NCBI RefSeq assembly: GCF_910592395.1
Contig: NC_088315.1
Location: forward strand, 17,283,808-17,347,807
Source: Lineus longissimus
Lineage: Eukaryota > Nemertea > Pilidiophora > Heteronemertea > Lineidae
Reading direction: 5' to 3'
Length of the DNA: 64,000 nt
A program made the position numbers and the translations under genes. This document shows, in pieces, positions 24,101-35,705 of this stretch. The first letter of the stretch is position 1. The number at the start of each line of letters is the position of its first letter. Under the pieces are notes generated by a model, which had not been told where the DNA came from, made no database searches, and was given only the letters and a program-made list of their open reading frames with translations.

Positions 24101-26640
24101 AACAGGCTGATGACAGAACAAGAGAGAGTTGTATCGCTGCTAAACAGACATTTTACGTTGATGATCATCTCGACAGCTTCATAGACACTGAAAGGGCAGT
24201 AAAACACGTTAAATGTGTTGACGAGACATGCCAACGCTCAGGATTCCTGTTGAGAAAATATGCCAGTAATCATCCAGAGATCATCAACTGTATACCGCAG
24301 GATCGCCATGTTGAAATTGGGAGTGAAATTAGCCTAACAGAAGATTGTAAAGAGATGCCAACACTTGGTATGAACTGGAAGCCTGAGAGTGACAAGTTGA
24401 CTTACCGAGCTCCAGATCTTAAGGAAGTTAAAACCAGACGCGAGCTTTTGTCAAACATGACGAAGCTGTTTGATCCGTTGGGGTTGGTGTCACCATGGAT
24501 ACTCAACTGTAGATTGATTGTACAGAACCTGTCAAGGCTGAAGCTAAATTGGGATGACCCTGTACCAGAAGATGAACTTCGAAAGTGGATCAACTGGAGA
24601 GATGGAACTCATGCAGTCACGGAGATAGAGTTTGAGAGATGTGTGACCACTTATACACCTGGACCACACGATGAACATCAGCTACACGTGTTCGGCGATG
24701 CATCCGAAAGAGCACATGGTGTAGCAGCTTACATTAGCACCCAGAGTGAGGATGAGATTGACTCCAAGCTGATCTACGCTAGATCCAGAGTAAATCCGCA
24801 AAAAGGAGAAACCATGCCAAGAGCGGAGTTGGTTGCAGCTACGCTGGGAGCAAAGACTACTGCAAAGTTGAAGAAAGAACTACGACTACCGCTGCAGAAA
24901 AGTGTTAATTGGACAGATAGCACGATTGTCCTTGAATACCTCCGAAATGAGACCATTCAAACCTCAGTCTTTGTCAGAAACCGAGTTGGGACAATTTTGA
25001 CTCTCACCAGAGTCGAGGATTGGAGGCATGTACAAGGCAGAGAAAACCCAGCTGATATTGCATCAAGGGGCGGGACAGCCCGGGATCTAAGATCAAGCCT
25101 ATGGCAACATGGGCCAGAGTTCCTGCGACTGCCTGAGGAGATTTCAGTAAATCGCATAGAGGGACAATCAGCAGCAGACAAAGGAGCAGATCACACCATT
25201 TCAGTACTGAATAGACTATCCGATTGGGAAAGGATCCTAAACCTTGTCCAGTGTATGCTGAAGCCTTTCAACCCTGAGGATGAGGTTTCAACAGCTGATG
25301 CTAGAATTCATGCCAAGGTTGCAGTCCTGAGAACCATTCAACGAATGTACTACAGTGCGGAGTTACAGAGTCTGCGTGAGAAATTGACAACTCCAAGATG
25401 CAGCAAAATTCGTAAGTTATGCCCAGAGATCGACAAAGATGGCTTACTTCGCGTCGGGGGAAGATTGAACAACAGTCTGCTACCACATGAGGGAAGACGA
25501 CCAATCATACTGCCAGGTGGAGAGCCATTGGTCCGAAAACTCATCCGCAGGATCCATTGGATGGAAGGCCACGTCGGAAGAAATCATGTGATTTCATCAC
25601 TGCGAGAACGATACTGGGTCACGGGAGTCACAGTAGCTGTCAAGCAGGTTTTAAAGGATTGCATGTTATGCAAGAAATACCAAGCAAGACTCCAGACTCA
25701 GAAAATGGGAAACCTACCTATCGACAGAATATCTGCCACAAGAGCTTTCGAGAATTCGGGAGTCGACTACTTCGGACCGTTGGAGGTGAAGATATCAGGT
25801 CGTTTGTACAAACGGTACGGAGTACTCTTTTCATGCAACTATACTAGAGCCATTCACTTGGAGCTGACTCGAAAGTTGGACACTCAGTCGTGTCTCTTGG
25901 CAATCAGCCGATTCACGAACCGCCCGGGGAGACCAAGGAAACTCAGATCCGATAATGGAAGTAATTTGATTGGAGCTTCCAAGGAGCTGAAACAGGACTT
26001 ACTTAAATTGAACAAGGAGTTGCGGCTCCAAGAAAAACTAGCAAAGGAGGAGATTGACTGGGAATTTAACCCCCCTCTTGCAAGTCACTTTGGAGGACAC
26101 TATGAACGGCAGATAAGATCGGTCAGAAAGATTCTATATGGACTAATGAACAAACAACGATTGGATGAGGAGGAGATGCAGACAGTTATGGTGAAAGCAG
26201 AGTGGATCATGAATAGCAGACCACTAACCGCATGCAGCGCTGCTGACACTTCGGTCGTCGCAATAACTCCGAATCATTTAATGGGATTGAACACGGTGGA
26301 AACAGACACTAGTGTAACTGAGGAAAGTGACATGTACGGAGGAAGATGGAAACGCGTGAATTACGTGACTGACCAAATCTGGAAGCAGTTTAACAAACTG
26401 TATGTTTCATCATTGCAGGAGCGAAACAAGTGGCAGGATGCAAAATCAGACCTGCAACAGGACGATATCGTTGTGCTACAGGACACTTCAGTTGGTAGAG
26501 CCTATTGGCCAGTTGGCAGGATTGTGAACATTCACAAAGGAAGTGACGGTCATGTTAGATCATGTGAAGTTCGCACTCAGAATGGAACCTACCGTAGACC
26601 AATCACCAAGTTAGCCAAACTGCTAGAAGCAGAGGACTAA
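21175..26640 (+). CDS. gag-pol: BEL/Pao Gag-Pol polyprotein, intact 1,821 aa
   Basis: A single open frame encoding all replication proteins of element A. Domains in order (approximate residues): acidic N-terminus 1-50; DUF1759-type Gag 225-385; Cys/His clusters at about 463 (HCSYCKELH) and 499 (CFKCLERGH, whose last zinc ligand appears to be His rather than Cys); aspartic protease at about 582 with DNGAGASF, an unusual DNG in place of D(T/S)G; peptidase A17/RT linker; reverse transcriptase with YVDD near 993; RNase H from about 1,171 (VFGDAS, NWTDSTI); H2C2 integrase zinc region about 1,456-1,500; DDE integrase core about 1,529-1,640 (VDYFG, RSDNGSN, and the Glu in HYERQ); DUF5641 C-terminus about 1,724-1,815. 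The length suits a complete single-frame BEL/Pao. Retrotransposition of this copy is compromised because C splits its 3' LTR. Confidence 0.95.
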   Translation: MSGKENRNTSAGNDDGAEDEFHLGDEPNQDEFEEDDQHPSEDRRQLRSGFSAQMKGAELKQLSRSRSALTGRITAKKNCLSRLMEGTDTDKVKTILRQMKELMDKFLGCHNEYQARLPVKERERDQAYCDTRLDDYKQFEAEVAGWLDTMVVMETEGLTQPETSRGVFGRIDVRASPFTPANQSTRMSDPLPPDLTMISNVTQATERALSAIADTQRDLTKQMRIPRAEPEIFGGDETKFREFFIDFQEYVAKWTDTDRERLTQLRAYTSGTPHELVRGCVHLRPEEGYAEALRLLETKYGAPYDTSRAYIRKISAWPKLSMKAAEDMDRFAILLRDSLNALTGLGRLTELEHPSMMAQIVDKLPDCLRYKWIRQDTEIFTKTGNPANYQNLVKFIEAQAKVVMNPMYGTRQRTEEGPKPSQGERKQDKSRSNPGKQAPSKAAFRVTSSSERSNDKPGEREDHCSYCKELHKIQDCMKLKKLPRPERGEFLKKTGRCFKCLERGHIAKDHGNQSTSQTVVKPETPSSVNKSEAVKSREAVKTVKTEEVTSRRIGTTGRIAMAVLPVKLRSLHNGVEVTTNVFLDNGAGASFITDGLATKMGLTGQSVKVDLSTMLQSCASVDSRKIQRLEVKGLSKGDEWIKLNELFTHSTIPIKPWEIPTENDVRKYPELKKVDLKVIDHPVEILFGANQPEITRPVEIIPTKEDGPYAMRTKIGWTLLGPVQRGRMNIASKPLHRLTVEELNNNMNAHFSREFDDGPQGEEIRMSREEERFMTKLRGTTAYTGERYQVRLPLKDQLPAVPESRPMAERRLSAVLKRMKRDKNYATAYQSQMNDLKKKRYIERVPENELDVKIRWYLPHHGVISERKQSKLRIVFDGSAEIDGISINNLLMKGPDLTNRLDGVLLRFREYPVAVSSDIQAMFHQIQVPPEDRNWYRFLWVDDQGQIEDWRWTVHPFGSKPSPAIACHALNHGLEEQADDRTRESCIAAKQTFYVDDHLDSFIDTERAVKHVKCVDETCQRSGFLLRKYASNHPEIINCIPQDRHVEIGSEISLTEDCKEMPTLGMNWKPESDKLTYRAPDLKEVKTRRELLSNMTKLFDPLGLVSPWILNCRLIVQNLSRLKLNWDDPVPEDELRKWINWRDGTHAVTEIEFERCVTTYTPGPHDEHQLHVFGDASERAHGVAAYISTQSEDEIDSKLIYARSRVNPQKGETMPRAELVAATLGAKTTAKLKKELRLPLQKSVNWTDSTIVLEYLRNETIQTSVFVRNRVGTILTLTRVEDWRHVQGRENPADIASRGGTARDLRSSLWQHGPEFLRLPEEISVNRIEGQSAADKGADHTISVLNRLSDWERILNLVQCMLKPFNPEDEVSTADARIHAKVAVLRTIQRMYYSAELQSLREKLTTPRCSKIRKLCPEIDKDGLLRVGGRLNNSLLPHEGRRPIILPGGEPLVRKLIRRIHWMEGHVGRNHVISSLRERYWVTGVTVAVKQVLKDCMLCKKYQARLQTQKMGNLPIDRISATRAFENSGVDYFGPLEVKISGRLYKRYGVLFSCNYTRAIHLELTRKLDTQSCLLAISRFTNRPGRPRKLRSDNGSNLIGASKELKQDLLKLNKELRLQEKLAKEEIDWEFNPPLASHFGGHYERQIRSVRKILYGLMNKQRLDEEEMQTVMVKAEWIMNSRPLTACSAADTSVVAITPNHLMGLNTVETDTSVTEESDMYGGRWKRVNYVTDQIWKQFNKLYVSSLQERNKWQDAKSDLQQDDIVVLQDTSVGRAYWPVGRIVNIHKGSDGHVRSCEVRTQNGTYRRPITKLAKLLEAED

Positions 26641-26937
26641 GTTCAGGTTATGGAAAGATACAGTGACTTTGTGTAGAATTCGATTACTTCGTTCGTTGCG
26701 CTTTAGAACCTAACGTGTACTATCGCATTAATTCTTTGGACTGAAAATTCAAGGAGTTCTAGTTGTGTTGATGAGCAAAATCAGATGCGCTATTAAGTTC
26801 AGGAGATTTCTTTTTTATGTGTTTCATAGTTCGCGTTAATATTCTATTTAGAGGACCCGTTAAATATAGTTAGTTACTAGTCTTCGTACACTCTTTTGGA
26901 CTTGTAAATCCAAACGCAGTCGGATTTAAGGGGCCGG

Positions 26938-27280
26938 TGTTAGTGGACCCCCGTTAGGAACCGCACACTCACGTGTACCTAATGCTTTAATGCGCTAAGA
27001 CACTGCATTCACGACAGATCACCGTGTGATGAGGAGATGATTGAACTTTAGATTTTGACCCCTAAACTAGGACTAAGGGATATGAAAGGGGCACAACGTG
27101 CGAGTAAGAATCCGTATTTCGCTATCTGTGATTTGGACTATCAGTTTCGATCAGATATTCAGACCAATTGTTCTTTTATGCAGATCAGACCAACGAACCC
27201 TACTCGATGATGCCAGAAGCTCAAAGCAGATGTTTATGTTGGACTCGATATTAAAGACCCCACTTTAACACACCTTTTTA
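26938..27280 (+). repeat. 3' LTR of element A, first part
   Basis: Matches 5' LTR positions 20,518-20,853, then stops abruptly at TTTTTA where insertion C begins. The remaining part of the LTR is at 29,551-29,601. Confidence 0.9.
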
Positions 27281-29550
27281 GCTCAGCTGACAAAGTCAGC
27301 GGAGCTAGTAGTATAGCTGTTCAAATGGTGTCCGTCCTGCAATCCATCCATCTAGGGACCCATCTGTGGACAAAATTGGACATTTCTGACCGGGAAGGCC
27401 TAGCCACTTCGTTGACGATGCTAAATTAGGAGTTGCCCAAGGTGAACTCAAAAAACGAAAAATCGGCGCGATCCGACCTGTATTAAGAGAATGAGGTCAT
27501 TTCGCGTTTAGATTTCTTTCCCTTTTTACCTCGGTCCACAGAGCAAATATTGTTTTCAAATGTGGCTGAATATTTTTAAATATTTTTTCATTTTTTACTT
27601 TTAATGGAATTAATATAGTTTTCACCGCCAGTTGGCGCTGCAGGCACATTGCCTGAATTTTGGCGATTTCAAATTTGGCGGTGGCTTAACTTTTTTGCAA
27701 GCAGTGCCGCTGATTGGCCGATCGATAGAAGAGATGCCACCATTTAAAAATGGCGGTAGTCGCTGCTTCAATGAAGGTGAGTGAACTTTCTCATGTTCAA
27801 TCGGTTGATACTCTTTTAATCAACATGACCATGTACCTGAAATTTGTTTAGGTACTGAAAAGAGTCTATATAATTCAGATTTATCAATAGTTTTTTATAA
27901 TATTCCGGAAATTTTGTGCACAAATCAGCGGAAGTTGGTGCTCGTCTCATGTCATTTTAGAGCGAAAAGTTTGTTTCCGTCGATCTCTACCACTGAAAAA
28001 TCGCTTGCATAGCTTCGAATTTTTGTGAAAATAAGTATCTGAACTTGGTTTCAAATAGTCTAGAGAGTTACCTTTGTGGTGATACATATGGTATGTGATA
28101 AATATTTGTGGAATTTGTGAAATTCGGTTTTCAAACGTGCCGATGATGCAAGCGATCTCGGGTGAATTTTGCAAGTCCTGATATGTCGACCGGGTGTCAA
28201 AAATCACTCGCCTAAATTCAATTCAAAAGATCGAAAATGACATCTGAACTTAGTTTCAAATAGCCTACGCAATTATCATTTCGGTGATATATAATGCATG
28301 CATGTAATAATTGATTAATCTACCTAAAACGCGCAATTAAAACGGCGAAAGATCGTGATAAACACTCTGGTGGCGGTCGCACTAAATAACGACCGGTAGG
28401 GCCCGGCGTGTGGCGGAGAAAAAAAGGTAGCGCCCGGAGGTTGAAACGGGATTTTTATGCACTTTTAACTGTATATATATGTTGTTTAGATGTATTTCTA
28501 ACAGTTCTGTAACTTTTATGACCAAGCTTGCACCCAAAGTTGGTAAAATTGATGCTTGTTTATGGACTGCGCTAGCGACCGGAGAATTCGCCGTCGGCCA
28601 TTTTGGGACGGTCAACAAATCTCGCCATTTACGTTTGTTTACAATTATTTTGAAAGTCACATTAGGCCTATGACATCGTAGTATGAATTCCACTGCAGTT
28701 TCCTTACGCAGCAATGCTCATGTTTTTGGTTGGCAATCCTGTACTGTCTGTACACTGCGCTGTGCAGGCTTAGAGTATAACTCAACAGGCCCTCATGATT
28801 CATTTGATGGACACCTTATTTGATAGTACCTCATCATTAAGTCCACTAGATCCTGTTCTGTTACATGATAGACAATTTTCAAAATGTAGTACACCACTCG
28901 CTCACGGCTCACATCATGTGGGCACGGTTGGCTGTTGAGTGTTATGGTTCAGTCTGTGAGACTAATTCAAAGAGGTTACACTTTTATTTTGAATTGGAAA
29001 ACAACCCCCAGGACTGACTTTTCACTGAGTGATAAGTGTGCCCTTCGAAGGTTAAGTCTCTTTCTGGATTTGCTTCCATAGATGCCTTGTTCAGGATATC
29101 ATCTGACCGATGCCTGATCAAGCACAGACTGTATCCGGTGGTGTACATTTCCCCGTCTATGTCACCCTTTTTTATTCAGTCAGTGTTAATTTCTCTTCTC
29201 TTTTTTTACAGATTAACTGTTGTTGGTTATTGCAAGAGGAGTCGTTGGCACATTTCAAGTCCAGGAAAGCACTTGCTGTTCCCACATTCAGAGTAAGGTG
29301 TGCTTACTCGTTTTACTGCTTTCCATTCCTGGAGAGCGTTATCAAATATCTGCCGCAAGGCAACAAATATCTGCCGCAAGGCGCTTCAATATCTGCCGAA
29401 AGGCATCAAATATCTGCCGCACCAATAAAGTTCATTTTGTTAACCAACTCTTTATCTTCTTCGTTGCCTCATAATAACGGTACCGACACACACTTGACCC
29501 TTGCCTTCACCTATCCATTTCAGCTGAGCGCCAGGCCCTTGGGCCTCTTG
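27281..29550. mobile_element. Insertion C, 2.27 kb, within the 3' LTR of A
   Basis: Defined by the broken LTR; the junctions share TTA (27,278-27,280 and 29,551-29,553), a candidate 3-bp duplication. The left end starts GCTCAGCTGA, and its reverse complement occurs about 21 bp in from the right end, so the termini are related but the left end looks shortened. Inside are two diverged direct copies of a roughly 55-bp motif (about 28,037 and 28,243), four copies of AATATCTGCCG (about 29,345-29,420) and AATAAA at 29,424. I find no credible ORF. The class is unknown; it appears non-autonomous. Confidence 0.75.
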
Positions 29551-29601
29551 TTATCGTCTTCCGTGTGTTCATCCCTGAGTTTGAAGGCTAAGCCACCCAC
29601 A
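29551..29601 (+). repeat. 3' LTR of element A, terminal part
   Basis: The final roughly 49 bp are identical to 20,854-20,902 of the 5' LTR, ending CCCACA directly before the GCCTT target duplication. Confidence 0.88.
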
Positions 29602-32029
29602 GCCTTTAAGCATTCGATCGAGAGAGATGTGGCCCGGACCACCGAGATCATTACAAATGAGGGCCGACGGGCCATAATAGTCAGAATAAGAGAGCGTATG
29701 CTCCAAAAGTGGAGTGAATGTGAAGCACTCGTCAAACACTCATTGGCCGTGTGCCAGGATCCGTCAGAGATGCAGTCTCTCTCAGATTGGCTGGGTTTGC
29801 TCAGAATTAGAGTGGAAACTACTGAAGATAAGATCATTGATTATCTTGAATCCCGTAAAAATGATGATCCATCTATTGCAGGTTCTTTCTCGGGTTTTAG
29901 TTCAGAGTTTACCTTCGACGAAGCAGTGGAAGAAGAAGAAGACGAAGAAGCCAACCTTGTGGTAGTGGACGACGAACCAGAGCGAGCAGCCGCTGATCAA
30001 TCCCCGGAGAATCCAGGTGATGGGGACCAGCCGGCCGAACCTGTGGAAGACAGAGTCGAGGAAGCTGCAATAGATGGTCAACAAGTAGAGGTAAAACCAG
30101 AGTTAGTGGTCAGAGAACCTCTTGTTAACCCTGGACGTGTTCAGTTACCGGTTGAGAGACCTGATGATGTCCCAGGAGTAAGACCAGTATCAGTGATTGG
30201 TGATCAGGTAATCGGTAAAAAAGTCTGGTGAGAAACCACAACTCCCAGATGAAGAGCCGCCAGCGAGGGAGGATGATCAGTTATCATTTAAGTCAAGAGA
30301 GGCTGAGATTGAGGCTGTGGTGGCGGAGTTTCGAGTAAAACAGGAAAAGGTGCGTCATTCTCAAGAGAGTCAAGTGTTAGAAATGCAACGTTGGTTAGCT
30401 CTTGAGAGGCAACAAGATGCCGCAGATCGGTACGAGCTAAAAGCAAAGTTGTGGAAAAAAGCTGAAAGGTCAGAGCCTCATGATTTTGTAAAACCTGAAA
30501 AATTACGTTTTAACTTGCCATTGCAGAAGGAGCCTAAGAGAGAAACGTCTTTAGACCCAACCACACCTGTGGCGACCTCCACGCCGAAGATAATAGATAA
30601 GTTGGCAACAAGAGGAGAGTCTCCGTTGCAAGGAGTGCTTAAGCGTCTAGAGGGTCGGCAGTTAGATACGTCACATTCTTGGAAAGCTGTAAGTTCATTG
30701 GAAAGCCCTGATGATAGGACGGGAAACTCTGGTGAGTTACATAGGTTTTTTCAAGGCATGGCCAAACCCAAGCTCCCGAAATTTGCTGGTGAGGCAGAAC
30801 AGTATGAGGACTGGCGGGCTCAATTTGATATTTTTGTACACCAAGCAAAGGTCCCAGCTGGACACAAGATGATGATGTTGAAAAACGCTCTTACTGGGCG
30901 GGCTAAATGCCTAGTAGAACGTCTAGGGTATACAGATCAACAATATCAAGTTGCATTGTTGAAATTAGACCAGAGATACGGCGGTCATCGTCGATTGTTA
31001 CAACGCTATCTTGATGCCGTAACGAGCTTCCCAGCTATCCGGGAAGAGAATCTACCAAAGTTAGAAGAGTTAGCTAATCGTCTTTGTGATTTAGTTACCA
31101 AGTTAGCCGACTCTGATAGATTACAAGAATTGTCTGGTGTCTCAACACTATATACCATGGTGATCCAGAAAATCCCTGATTCGCTCCTGATATTGTATCA
31201 TAACTCTAGATCCAGCAAAGATGAGGAAGGATTGGCAGCCTTTGCAGACTGGTTAGACAGACAAGTGAACCTTCGCCTGGAGTTAGTGGAGCTGAAGAAA
31301 ACTGCTGCGACGTCAGGAAAGAGGGCTAGTGGGAAACAGCAGGCGTCAAGTCATGTGACCTCCAACACAAGTGAGAATGAGAAGCGTCCAACTTCCAATC
31401 GAAATAAGGCAAGAGCAAAAGCGACTTCAAATGCTGTAGGAGCTACGTCATCAGGTAAACCTAGAGTTTGTCCTATTTGCCAGGCTGGACATTCAGTTCC
31501 GTATTGTAAGAAGTGGAAGCAAGCCACCCCTAATGAACGATGGATGATTGCTAAAGAAAAACGTTTATGTTATCGCTGCTTGGAGGACTCACATGTTGGC
31601 GCCTCCTGTCCGATGCCTGTTAAACGATGCTCAATTGATGAATGCCCCAAGACCCATCATACCACTTTGCATCCTCTCGTTAGTAAATCAACCTTAGCTT
31701 CAACATCGGTGACTACTGATCTGCCCTCCAGCTCGAACACAGAGAGTTATTTTGGGCTGTCCAAGGATGGGGTGGTGAAGCCAACGCGGATTGGGTTAAG
31801 AATCATTCCTGTTTTTGTCCAAGGAGAGGGCAACCGTAAGTTGCGTGTGAATGCACTACTAGATGAGGGTTCCGACAGCACCTATATACGAACAAGTATT
31901 GCTGAAAAGCTAGAACTTCCAGTAGTTGGGAACAAGCTAACAATTTCCACCTTGATGAACCGCGGGAAGTCTGTAGATAGTGGTCTTGCAGCCTTAACCA
32001 TTGAAAGTCTAGACGGCAGCCTTAAATGA

Positions 32030-35000
32030 CGGATTGGTGCTAGAACCTTAGATAATTTCTGTAACAATCTTTTCATTCCTAATTGGAACAGGTACCAGGC
32101 AGAATGGGATCATCTACGTGATATCAAGTTCCCCAAGTGCTCAGAGCCTAAGAAGATTGACCTTTTGATTGGTGCGGACCATCCCGAGCTTACTATGTCG
32201 TTGGAGGAGGTGGTAGGTCTTCCTGGTGATCCAATCGCCCGTCGTACCCCTTTAGGATGGACGTGCATAGGATCCCTTGGTCAACACTCAACATGCCAGC
32301 ATTGTGCGTCTAACTTAGCTCATCTGTACCATGTTAACAGCTCTCCTGATATAGGCCAGTTGGAGGAAGACATGCGACGATTGTGGAATCTGGATGTTAA
32401 TACCCCAGTACCGTCCCAGTGCTTCAGCCCCGAGGAAAAGATAGCCATGGAGAAAGCTCGGAGTACCAGGCGTTATGTAGGAGACCGGTATGAGATTGGC
32501 ATCCCATGGAGAGAAGACGCACCGCAGTTACCTAACAACCGTTCCATGGCTGAAAGATGATTCTTCTCGCTTGAAAGAACCTTGGTGAAGAAGCCAGAAC
32601 TGATGACCCGCTACAATGAGATAATGGAGCAGAATTGCAAGAAGGGTTACATCGAGACGTGTCCAGAAACCAACCCAGAAACACCATGCTGGTATCTGCC
32701 CCACTTCCCCTTCTTACGAGAAGACAGAAGCACCAATAAGGTTAGAATTGTCCTAGATTCAGCTGCCAAATACCAGAACTTGTCCCTGAACGACACCATG
32801 TTAGCGGGCCCTAAACTCCAGCACGACATCATAGACATTTTGGTTGGGTTTCCGGAAAGGTGCAGTAGCTTTGGTCGGAGATGTGCGTGAAATGTTTCCC
32901 CAGGTAGTTTTACGCGAAGAGGACCGGATGCTGCACAGGATTTTATTTAGGGAATTAGGCAGTCAGAAGCCGTTACAAGAGTTGAGAGCTGCCCGTTTGA
33001 CATTCGGAGATAGAGCTTCCCCCTTTTTGGCCCAGTTTATTGTGCATGCACATGCTCAGGAGAACAAGGAGAAATTTCCCCTCGCAGCAGCTTCATGTGA
33101 ATCCTCCCTATACATGGACGATGATATTGACTCGACTGGAAGTGTATCCAGTGGGATTGCCCTGAGAATTGAGTTAACCCAGATGTTCCATGAAGCGGGG
33201 TTTGAGATCAGGAAGTGGTGTAGTAACTACCTAGATGTGTTAGATGGTGTAGCAGAGGAGGACCGTGTAGCAGGTGTGAACTTTGAGACTGAAGAGCTGC
33301 CCTGTATGAAGACATTGGGAGTAAAGTGGGATGCTGGTTCTGATACCCTTGGTTTTGAGTACACTCCAGTGGAAGCTACAGTTGTCACCAAGCGCACTCT
33401 CCTTGGAAAGATTGCCAGGCTTTTCGACCCACTCCAACTTCTTGCCCCGTTTGTAATCAGAGCCAAGATACTGCAGTAGGAGGCTTGGATCCTAGGCTTA
33501 GGATGGGATGAGCGATTCCCAAAGGCATTGGAAGAGCAAGTGGATCAGTGGATCTCAGAGTTACCTCAAGTATCAAGATTTAGCGTCCCCCGTTGGTGTT
33601 TTGAACCAGGTTGCAGAGATGTTCAACTTCATGTCTTCGTCGATGCTTCAACTAGAGCGTATGCAGCAGCCGTATACTTGAGGAGTGAGTATGATGACAG
33701 TCAGGTTTGTATCCGCTTAGTATTAGTTAAAGCCAGGGTAGCTCCTTTGAAGGTTATCAGCATTCCCAGATTGGAGTTAATGGCAGCAATGTTAGGATTA
33801 CTATTGGCACTAAGAGTAGTTGAGACATTAAAGATGGCCGTGAAGGATGTAATATTTTGGTCTGACAGCCTCGATGTAATCCACTGGATCCATGGTCAAA
33901 CCCGACAGTACAAGCCGTTCATCGCCCACCGAGTCTCAGAGATACAACAGAAAACGCTCCCGTCTCAATGGCATCATGTCCCTGGAGAACAGAATCCTGC
34001 CGATTTAGCCACCCGAGGAAGCAGTATGACCAGCATGTCAGATAAGAGTGTATGGACAGAAGGCCCTCAGTTTCTGTATGGGGGGAGAGACAGCTGGCCA
34101 TCGCTAGGACCCCAGGCAACATTTGATCGTCAGTTGACAGCCAAAGCCCAAGAAGAGGTCAAGAAAACAGATATTGCCTGTGCTCATGTCACTGGAAGTA
34201 CAGACCCGGTCAACAACACCATCTTTGAGTCTACTCGTTTTTCTACCTGGTCGAAGACGGTGAGAGTAACAGCGTGGGTGTTACGTTGGCGACGTCTGGT
34301 GACAGGCAGAAAACCTGCGGCACCCAGTTTAGAAGCTGATGAAGTTCGAGCTGCTGAGATGTATTGGGTACGACACCTTCAGAGTATGTTAGAAACTACA
34401 GTATCCTCTTTGAAAGCAGGAAAAACAGTGCCAAGTATGAGGTCGTTGTCCCCTTTTTTAGATGCTGATGGTCTGTTGAGAGTTGGCGGTAGACTGAATA
34501 GTTCAAATTTGCCATATGACGCTAAACATCCTCTTATCATTCCAGGAAAGAACCATCTCTGTACCCTGCTGATACGACACTTCCACAATCAACACCGCCA
34601 CTCGAAAGGGGTTAATGCACTGTTAGCAGAGACACGTCAACGTTTTTGGATCCTAAGAGGCCGAGAGGAGATCAAGCGTTTCAAGAGGTCCTGCATCATA
34701 TGCAAAATCAGGAAGAAGAGGGTAGGTGAACAGATGATGGCAGCACTGCCCGATTACCGAGTTACAATTCCATTAAGAGCCTTTGCAAGGTGTGGGATCG
34801 ATTACGCCGGACCATTTGGAGTGAAGCTGACCTGCAACACCCGTGGAAAGAGGTACATTTGCTTATTTACATGTTTGTGTTCACGTGCTGTACACCTAGA
34901 AGTTGCATATTGCTTGGATACCCAGAGTTTTCTGAATGCTTTCTCCAGAATGACAGCGCGGCGTGGTGTCCCTCAAGAGGTAGTATCCGATAATGGCAGT

Positions 35001-35684
35001 AATTTTGTGGGAGCTGAGCGGTACCTGGGAGAACTGATTTCCGAGATGAGTGAGGTGAAGATTTTGGAGAAGGCCTCCAGCCTTGGCATTAAGTGGCGTT
35101 TTAACCCCCCGTTAGGCTCACACCATGGAGGAGTGTTTGAGGCAATGGTGAAGTGTGCTAAGCAGTCGTTGAAGGCAATCTTGGGAGAGGCTCAGGTAAC
35201 TGACGAGGAACTGTTAACTGCTGTGATTGAGGTTGAAGGTCTGCTGAACTCCCGTCCTATTGTGTATTGTGGAAACGACCCAGAGGATGAAGTCTTGACA
35301 CCTAATCATTTCTTACATGGCCAAGCTGGTGGTCAGTTGTCCCCTGAGATTCCCGCTGAGATCGCCTTCAACCCGCGTCTTCGATGGCGCTTTGTCCAGG
35401 ATTTAGTCCAGAAAGTGTGGCGGCGTTGGATGAAGGAATATGTGACACTCTTACAGCAACGTCCAAAATGGCTGACTCCACAACGTAGCTTAGAGATAGA
35501 TGACATCGTTCTAGTGGTAGATCAGACAAACCCAAAAGGTCGTTGGCCTCTTGGCCGTGTGATGCAAGTTTACCCAGGCAGTGATGGTCGGACCAGAGTC
35601 GTCGACGTGGAAACCGGTGGAAAGATTCTGAAACGCCCCATTACGAGATTGTGTCCCCTAGCTATGGACCAGATAAGGGTCTAG
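32030..35684 (+). pseudogene. pol: Element B Pol: A17 peptidase, RT, RNase H, integrase
   Basis: Same polyprotein continuing after the TGA. Segments: 32,165-32,560 (Pao peptidase A17 region), a second TGA at 32,558-32,560, 32,582-32,890 (start of RT), a frameshift between about 32,844 and 32,890, then 32,844-33,479 (RT core with the YMDD active-site motif near 33,110), and a TAG at 33,477-33,479. The last segment, 33,528-35,684, is open for 718 codons: RNase H (HVFVDAST, WSDSLDV), an H2C2 zinc-binding region (residues about 360-400), a DDE integrase core (GIDYAGPFG, VVSDNGSNFVGA, then the Glu in the SHHGGVFEAM region) and a C-terminal DUF5641-like domain. With three breaks it cannot give a full polyprotein. 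Confidence 0.9.
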
Positions 35685-35705
35685 GAAGTCCCTTGGGGGG
35701 GAGTA

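Larger units (their letters stand above)
20518..29601 (+). mobile_element. BEL/Pao LTR retrotransposon A, nested in B
   Basis: Flanked by GCCTT at 20,513-20,517 and 29,602-29,606, within the gag of B. The 5' LTR is 20,518-20,902 (385 bp, TG...CA). The 3' LTR is in two pieces, 26,938-27,280 and about 29,551-29,601, split by insertion C. The split is recognised because the last roughly 49 bp of the 5' LTR reappear exactly after C. A polypurine tract (AAGGGGCCGG) precedes the 3' LTR. No obvious TGG primer-binding site follows the 5' LTR. Confidence 0.9.
20372..32029 (+). pseudogene. gag: Element B Gag-protease frame, split by element A
   Basis: Gag starts at the ATG at 20,372 and is interrupted after 20,517 by element A. 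It resumes in the same frame at 29,607, immediately after the GCCTT duplication. An acidic Glu/Asp-rich stretch follows. A run of six A near 30,217-30,222 marks a one-base frameshift; the next open segment is 30,317-32,029. That segment holds the DUF1759-type Gag domain (about residues 150-290 of the segment), two CCHC-like zinc knuckles (CPICQAGHSVPYC and CYRCLEDSHVGASC), and the start of the retropepsin-like protease with LLDEGSDST. A TGA at 32,027-32,029 cuts the frame. Non-functional as it stands. Confidence 0.88.

Noticed and set aside
29340-29425. Four regularly spaced short repeats that could look like a CRISPR-type array
   Set aside because: Units are too short, too few and imperfect, inside a eukaryotic transposable insertion.
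29110-29600. Open frame upstream of the Gag segment of B, appearing to make a 373-aa protein
   Set aside because: This part lies in insertion C and the 3' LTR tail of A. True Gag resumes at 29,607, where it joins the segment ending at 20,517.
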